A stretch of 10,150 bases of DNA from Bacteroides sp. (lineage in GTDB: Bacteria; Bacteroidota; Bacteroidia; Bacteroidales; Bacteroidaceae), in NCBI GenBank assembly GCA_021204375.1, contig JAJPZL010000157.1:1-10150 (forward strand), written 5' to 3'. This document shows, piece by piece, positions 6,727 through 10,150 of this stretch. A model generated the notes under the pieces. It made no database searches, had not been told where the DNA came from, and saw nothing but the letters and a program-made list of their open reading frames with translations. Both the position numbers and the translations under genes were made by a program. The first letter of the stretch is position 1. The number at the start of each line of letters is the position of its first letter.

Positions 6727-7152
6727 ATGAGACGTATACCGTTAGACGATAATCTGTTGGCTTTGATGCTTTCACAGGGGTATGTTATGCTTCCCCGGAT
6801 CGTTTTGTACTGGATGTATTGTAAAGAGGATATGGACCGGGAAATGGGATATGTATATGGAGCCCTCTTCTCTTTAGCCTGTTACAGTGAATATGAGGTG
6901 GAGTATCAGCACCGGGATTATGTGTGTAAGCCGGGAGAGGTGCTAGTGAGTTACCGGTATCTGGCGCGTATTACCGGGCTTTATGCGGGTAAGGTTACCC
7001 GTATTATAGATAGCCTGGAGCAGCTGAAATATATCACTAAAAAGCCGGTTTATAAAGGGTGGCTTTTTGAGATCAGCCACTATAAAGAGATCACCCAATC
7101 GGCGGAGTATTATGCTTACCGTGAAAAGAAGAAGCAGGGAATGATAGAGTGA
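6727..7152 (+). CDS. Small winged-helix DNA-binding protein, replication-initiator-like domain
   Basis: A 141-residue soluble protein that I cannot name. Residues about 41-118 follow the layout of the winged-helix N-terminal domain of phage/plasmid replication initiators and DnaD-like replisome organisers: a helix (GYVYGALFSLACYSE), then a charged hairpin, KPGEVLVSYRYLARITGL (68-85), a recognition-type helix AGKVTRIIDSLEQLKYITKK (87-106), then a wing and strand ending WLFEISHY (112-119). In that family the KPGE-like turn is followed by a Ser at the start of the first HTH helix, as here (Ser75). The usual C-terminal partner-binding domain is missing; only a short Lys-rich tail follows. ATG 6727 is preferred to GTG 6709 because MRRIPLDDNL makes a natural N-terminus; neither has a Shine-Dalgarno. 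It has no operon partner and is preceded by a long AT-rich leader. It could be a mobile-element remnant, a transcription regulator or a replication factor. The fold is fairly safe, the function is open. Confidence 0.75.
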   Translation: MRRIPLDDNLLALMLSQGYVMLPRIVLYWMYCKEDMDREMGYVYGALFSLACYSEYEVEYQHRDYVCKPGEVLVSYRYLARITGLYAGKVTRIIDSLEQLKYITKKPVYKGWLFEISHYKEITQSAEYYAYREKKKQGMIE

Positions 7153-7160
7153 GCGGGAAC

Positions 7161-7200
7161 AGAAAGCCCCGGACAGGCGTTTATTCCTCCGGGGCTCTCT
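7161..7200. terminator. GC-rich hairpin between convergent genes, probable terminator
   Basis: AGCCCCGGA (7165-7173) pairs perfectly with TCCGGGGCT (7188-7196) around a 14-base loop. After one mismatch, AGA (7161-7163) pairs with TCT (7198-7200). It starts 8 bases after the winged-helix stop and lies 28 bases from the stop of the convergent glycosidase. T-tracts are weak on both sides (CTCTCTTC on +, TTTCTGTT on -), so termination may be partial. Confidence 0.65.
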
Positions 7201-7227
7201 TCACGTTACTTATCTACAATCTATGGT

Positions 7228-10005
7228 TTATTCCTTAGTAACGGGGATCAGTTGTACTTTGCCCGACAATCCGCTCTCTACGGGTTCCCAGTTTCCGTAT
7301 TTGGTTACCTGGTAACGGTTATCTACTATATTGATCTCTTTGAATATCCTCCACTCTATATCCCGGCGGTCGTAATCTGCGATGCGGTTGGCGGGCAGGT
7401 TGGTCACCTCTATCTTCAGGGTATTGGTCCCCGGTTGCAGATAGGCGCCTACTTCTGTGCGGTAAGGTACTGCATAGAGGATACCGGCCTCTTTCCCATT
7501 GATCCTGACACGGGCACTTTCACGCACATCGCCTAAATCAAGTATCCAGTTATCGGATACTCCTGCCGGGAGTTCGAAAACAGTGGTGTAAAGGGCGGTT
7601 CCTTTGTTTACTTTGGCTTCCGGAATATCCAGTTCTGTCCACGAACCAGGGGTACCGATCTCAAATTCCCCTTCGATTTCCGGATCACTCTCTACAAAGC
7701 TAAGTTTCCAGCCTTCTGAAAGGGTGACCGGGCTGCCTTCTTCTTTCCAGTAGTTCCAGGGGGTTACATCCACATCTGCCTGGCCGAACGTTTTCAGGAT
7801 CAGGGATTCCCCGGAGCGGAGGTCTATCCTGACTGCTGTTTTTCCATCGGTGGTTCGTACCTGTGCCTTCCCTGTTTTTCCGGTCATCGGATCAAAGAAC
7901 ATAGCGGATCTTGCCGGGACTGCCAGGGTGATCCATGCGTCTACGTCATCGGGTTGCAGGGAGGAGATAAAGTAGTGGTGCCCGTCCGGGTTGTTGCGGC
8001 GGATGGCACTTAAGCCGTAGGTGGTCTTCATCTCTTCCGGGGCTACACCGGTAGCTGCCAGGGTTTTGGCATAATCATTGCCGGTAATGATCTTTCCTTT
8101 GCCGAACTCGGAAACAAGGGTTTCGCCGAAGTGGGTTTCCGGTAGTCTGCTTTTCAGGGCCTGTAAACGGGTGCGACGCTCTTCAAGGCGGGCAAATCCC
8201 GGTACATCTTCCGGATAATTCTCTGTAAATACCAGTTGGGCTCCTGCTTCGGCCAGTTCGAGCAGGTGTTCCAGTACATCTTCCGGTATCAGTTCTACGC
8301 CCGGTGCTATAATGGCTTTATAGCGGGTTCCTCCGGATGTTTGCAGCAGGCCGTCCACGCATTGGGTAGTACGGATAAAGTTGTCTGAAATATAGTCTAC
8401 ATCGTATCCGCTTTCGTTGATGGTATGGATGGTCTCAATAAATTTCGGAGCTCTTTTCTCCATGCCGTGAATATCGAACAACAGCAACCTGCCTTTATCT
8501 TCTTTGCTCAACATGTCGTACACGGGCAGGTAGACCAGGAAGTCGTTATCCGGTTCGCCCATTTGCAGGAAAGACTGGCTGCGGCTGATGTAATCGAAGA
8601 AGGGTCCGGCATCCCGCCAGATGGTATTGGTGGGGCTCATATCCACAGAGGCATAGAATTTCCAGCCCGGCCAGGCTGCCTGGCGGGGAGAGTAGGTGAT
8701 ACCGTGGAAAAAGATATAGTTGACACCGGAAACGAACATCAGGTCGAGATCGGGTTTTGCCTGGGAGAGCGACGTGCGGAAATGTTCGGTGAGCCAGGTG
8801 AATGTTTCGGAAGAGGTGAATCGTTTTCCGGCTATGTGGGCACCCGAGGAGGCATATTTCAGCATGGAGAGGTCTGAGTCGTTCTTCCGGTTCAAGGTGT
8901 CGTTACGCAATCCTTTGATGCCAAATTCAGAGAGGCCGAAACCTTCGCACTCCGGTATATCCACCGTTGCGTAAATATCGATCAGGTTTCCCGGGGAGCC
9001 GTGTGCCTGGTTGCGGGTTTTGCTGCCGTGTTTGTGGGCCCATGCTGTCCATTGCCGGGTGAAGTTCTCCAGCAGGAGTTCGCCCATGGTCTCGCGGTAA
9101 TCGGAGATAATGCGGCGGGTGGTTTCGTTAGCGGCATCTTCACTCAGGAATTCGGGCAGGTGGTTCTCCAGTTTGTATCCGCGGCGTGCTTCGAACTGTT
9201 CGAAGAAATCTGGGGTCCAGTCGGCTCCGTAGACTTCGTAAGAATCGTTGAAGAAGTAACGGGGGTAGGGGGCTCCGGAAGTTTCGAATGCTTTCTCGAA
9301 ACGGGAGAGATAGTTACTTACGGCCTCTTTGGAGAGGTGGTCCATCACATAGCCTACTCCGCCGGGAGCGGCTCTTTTTACCTGTTGGCGGGTCTTTCCG
9401 TTAAAGGCGGCAATAAGGGTCCACTCTCCTTTGGGCACTTTCCAGTTGATCTCTCCTTCATCAGTGACTTTGTCTGTGATCTCGATGATCTTACCTTTGG
9501 GGCCATAGGCTATTACTCTATTTAAGGTAGCATAGGGTTTGTTCTTTTCATCTTCTACCTTGATAAGGATATCCGGTTTTTTACCTCCCTGCACCCTGTA
9601 TTGCCGGGTGATAAGTTTGGTGGCTGCATCTTCAAGGGAGACTTCGGGGCCTCCGAAGGGCCAGCCGGTACCGGTATTCATATCGGTAGCCATATTCAGC
9701 CGGTCGGTCTCGGCAATGGTATGTTTATACACCTCCATCCACCGGGGGGAGAGAAAGGAGATGTCGTTGGCATCGTTGCCCTGTACACCATATATAGGGG
9801 TGATCTCCACGGTTCCCAGCCCTTTGGAGGCGTACTCTTCCAGGTTCCAGGTAAGGTTCTCTGTGTCTACGGCACTTCCCATCCACCACCAACGGGCGCC
9901 GGGGCGGGCTTCTGTTCTTATTTCGGGCCATCCGGTCTGCTGGGCCGGAAGGGTTCCGCATACCAATAATAAAAGTAGGATTAGTTCTGTTTTTCTGTTT
10001 TTCAT
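7228..10005 (-). CDS. Secreted GH106 family glycosidase (alpha-L-rhamnosidase-like)
   Basis: A 925-residue exported enzyme expected to release terminal alpha-L-rhamnose from complex glycans such as pectins or plant glycosides. Residues 1-21 are a Sec signal peptide (MKNRKTELILLLLLVCGTLPA, cleavage likely before QQ). Cys16 is not in a lipobox, so this is not a lipoprotein. GH106 landmarks follow: RPGARWWWMG (34-43), EEYASKGLGTVEITPIYG (56-73), MNTGTGWPFGGP (109-120), FFNDSYEVYGADWTPDF (251-267), RNQAHGSPGN (331-340), DIPECEGFG (349-357) and SSETFTWL (398-405). Conserved Glu residues in these motifs (Glu257, Glu354, Glu400) are candidates for catalysis or metal binding, not assigned. A C-terminal beta-sandwich (about 755-920), with LDLGDVRESARVRINGKEAG (822-841), is of the galactose-binding type seen at the end of this family. 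Translation is placed at ATG 10005: the frame stays open 40 codons further upstream, but only this Met gives a signal peptide. No SusC/SusD genes or regulator lie in the window, so a PUL cannot be shown. The exact linkage is unknown. Confidence 0.93.
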   Translation of the reverse strand: MKNRKTELILLLLLVCGTLPAQQTGWPEIRTEARPGARWWWMGSAVDTENLTWNLEEYASKGLGTVEITPIYGVQGNDANDISFLSPRWMEVYKHTIAETDRLNMATDMNTGTGWPFGGPEVSLEDAATKLITRQYRVQGGKKPDILIKVEDEKNKPYATLNRVIAYGPKGKIIEITDKVTDEGEINWKVPKGEWTLIAAFNGKTRQQVKRAAPGGVGYVMDHLSKEAVSNYLSRFEKAFETSGAPYPRYFFNDSYEVYGADWTPDFFEQFEARRGYKLENHLPEFLSEDAANETTRRIISDYRETMGELLLENFTRQWTAWAHKHGSKTRNQAHGSPGNLIDIYATVDIPECEGFGLSEFGIKGLRNDTLNRKNDSDLSMLKYASSGAHIAGKRFTSSETFTWLTEHFRTSLSQAKPDLDLMFVSGVNYIFFHGITYSPRQAAWPGWKFYASVDMSPTNTIWRDAGPFFDYISRSQSFLQMGEPDNDFLVYLPVYDMLSKEDKGRLLLFDIHGMEKRAPKFIETIHTINESGYDVDYISDNFIRTTQCVDGLLQTSGGTRYKAIIAPGVELIPEDVLEHLLELAEAGAQLVFTENYPEDVPGFARLEERRTRLQALKSRLPETHFGETLVSEFGKGKIITGNDYAKTLAATGVAPEEMKTTYGLSAIRRNNPDGHHYFISSLQPDDVDAWITLAVPARSAMFFDPMTGKTGKAQVRTTDGKTAVRIDLRSGESLILKTFGQADVDVTPWNYWKEEGSPVTLSEGWKLSFVESDPEIEGEFEIGTPGSWTELDIPEAKVNKGTALYTTVFELPAGVSDNWILDLGDVRESARVRINGKEAGILYAVPYRTEVGAYLQPGTNTLKIEVTNLPANRIADYDRRDIEWRIFKEINIVDNRYQVTKYGNWEPVESGLSGKVQLIPVTKE

Positions 10006-10037
10006 AAGTAGGATACACTTTGAATATTTACCGGTTA

Positions 10038-10045
10038 CGAAGGTA
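10038..10045 (-). promoter_or_regulatory. Possible -7 element for the GH106 gene
   Basis: On the - strand this reads TACCTTCG, one base off TAnnTTTG, about 32 bases before the ATG at 10005. No good -33 box is visible at the right distance. The rest of the right end (10046-10150) is AT-rich on the far side and shows no gene that I can support; the frame running through it is the open upstream extension of the glycosidase frame. Confidence 0.35.
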
Positions 10046-10150
10046 CAACTTCCGGTCGTTTTATTCTCTTCCGGCAAGGGTAATAAGTATGGAATCTTAT
10101 CCGTTTTTGATGGATTCTTATTCAAATAAAAGTTATTTTTACGGGAAAAT

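Noticed and set aside
6519..6752. 77-codon open frame in the leader of the winged-helix gene, considered as a small membrane protein
   Set aside because: No Shine-Dalgarno, AT-driven composition, 26-base overlap with a better gene and no family resemblance. Kept only as a possible leader ORF in the findings.
8425..9525. Open frames on the + strand (8425-8877, 8720-8974, 9001-9525) opposite the GH106 gene
   Set aside because: They overlap each other and a well-supported - strand gene, and their translations are Gly/Val/Phe-rich without domain signatures.
10006..10125. N-terminal 40-codon extension of the GH106 gene
   Set aside because: The extension has no conserved features, would bury the signal peptide inside the protein and would run across the likely promoter. 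The Met at 10005 is the sensible start.
9539..10129. 196-codon open frame on the + strand across the N-terminus and upstream region of the GH106 gene
   Set aside because: It covers the glycosidase signal-peptide region antisense and has a Ser/Pro/Phe-rich composition without motifs.

Overview
The window looks like a chromosomal stretch from a gut-type Bacteroidota (order Bacteroidales, near Bacteroides/Parabacteroides; the genus is my inference). The evidence is the gene content: a GH133/GT/GH57 glycogen cluster, a TlpA-type thioredoxin lipoprotein with a long N-terminal extension, and a secreted GH106 glycosidase. Two promoter elements also match the Bacteroidota -7 consensus TAnnTTTG, and most genes lack a Shine-Dalgarno sequence. 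No tRNA, rRNA, CRISPR array, transposase or integrase was seen.

Layout. Positions 48-4682 (+ strand) hold three tightly spaced genes (gaps of 14 and 19 bases) that read as one operon for cytoplasmic alpha-glucan (glycogen) metabolism: a GH133 debranching enzyme, a GT-B glycogen-synthase-like glycosyltransferase, and a GH57 alpha-amylase-family protein. A strong hairpin with T-rich flanks on both sides (4692-4728) closes this operon and probably also the convergent gene. That gene (4743-6221, - strand) encodes a lipoprotein with a C-terminal thioredoxin fold (WCGPC). Next comes a 505-base non-coding region (6222-6726). It holds a promoter for each direction, four direct repeats with the core GTACTTTT spaced 22/22/20 bases, an inverted repeat and a long AT-rich leader. 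The leader precedes a small stand-alone winged-helix protein (6727-7152, + strand) that resembles the DNA-binding domain of phage or plasmid replication initiators. A second hairpin (7161-7200) separates it from a convergent secreted GH106 alpha-L-rhamnosidase-family enzyme (7228-10005, - strand), whose promoter region lies at the right end of the window.

How the parts work together. The first three genes plausibly form a unit that extends alpha-1,4-glucan chains (GT), removes alpha-1,6 branch glucose (GH133) and, in principle, trims or transfers chains (GH57). The GH57 protein is the most intriguing member. Its motif 1 (HQP to HQI) and motif 4 (catalytic Asp to Glu, with further changes) are degenerate, and it carries a C-terminal coiled coil and an Ala/Lys-rich tail, so it may be a non-catalytic or altered partner. 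The other three genes are functionally separate: envelope redox, an orphan DNA-binding protein of unknown role, and plant or host glycan degradation. The least explained part of the window is the repeat array, long leader and orphan winged-helix gene at 6290-7150.
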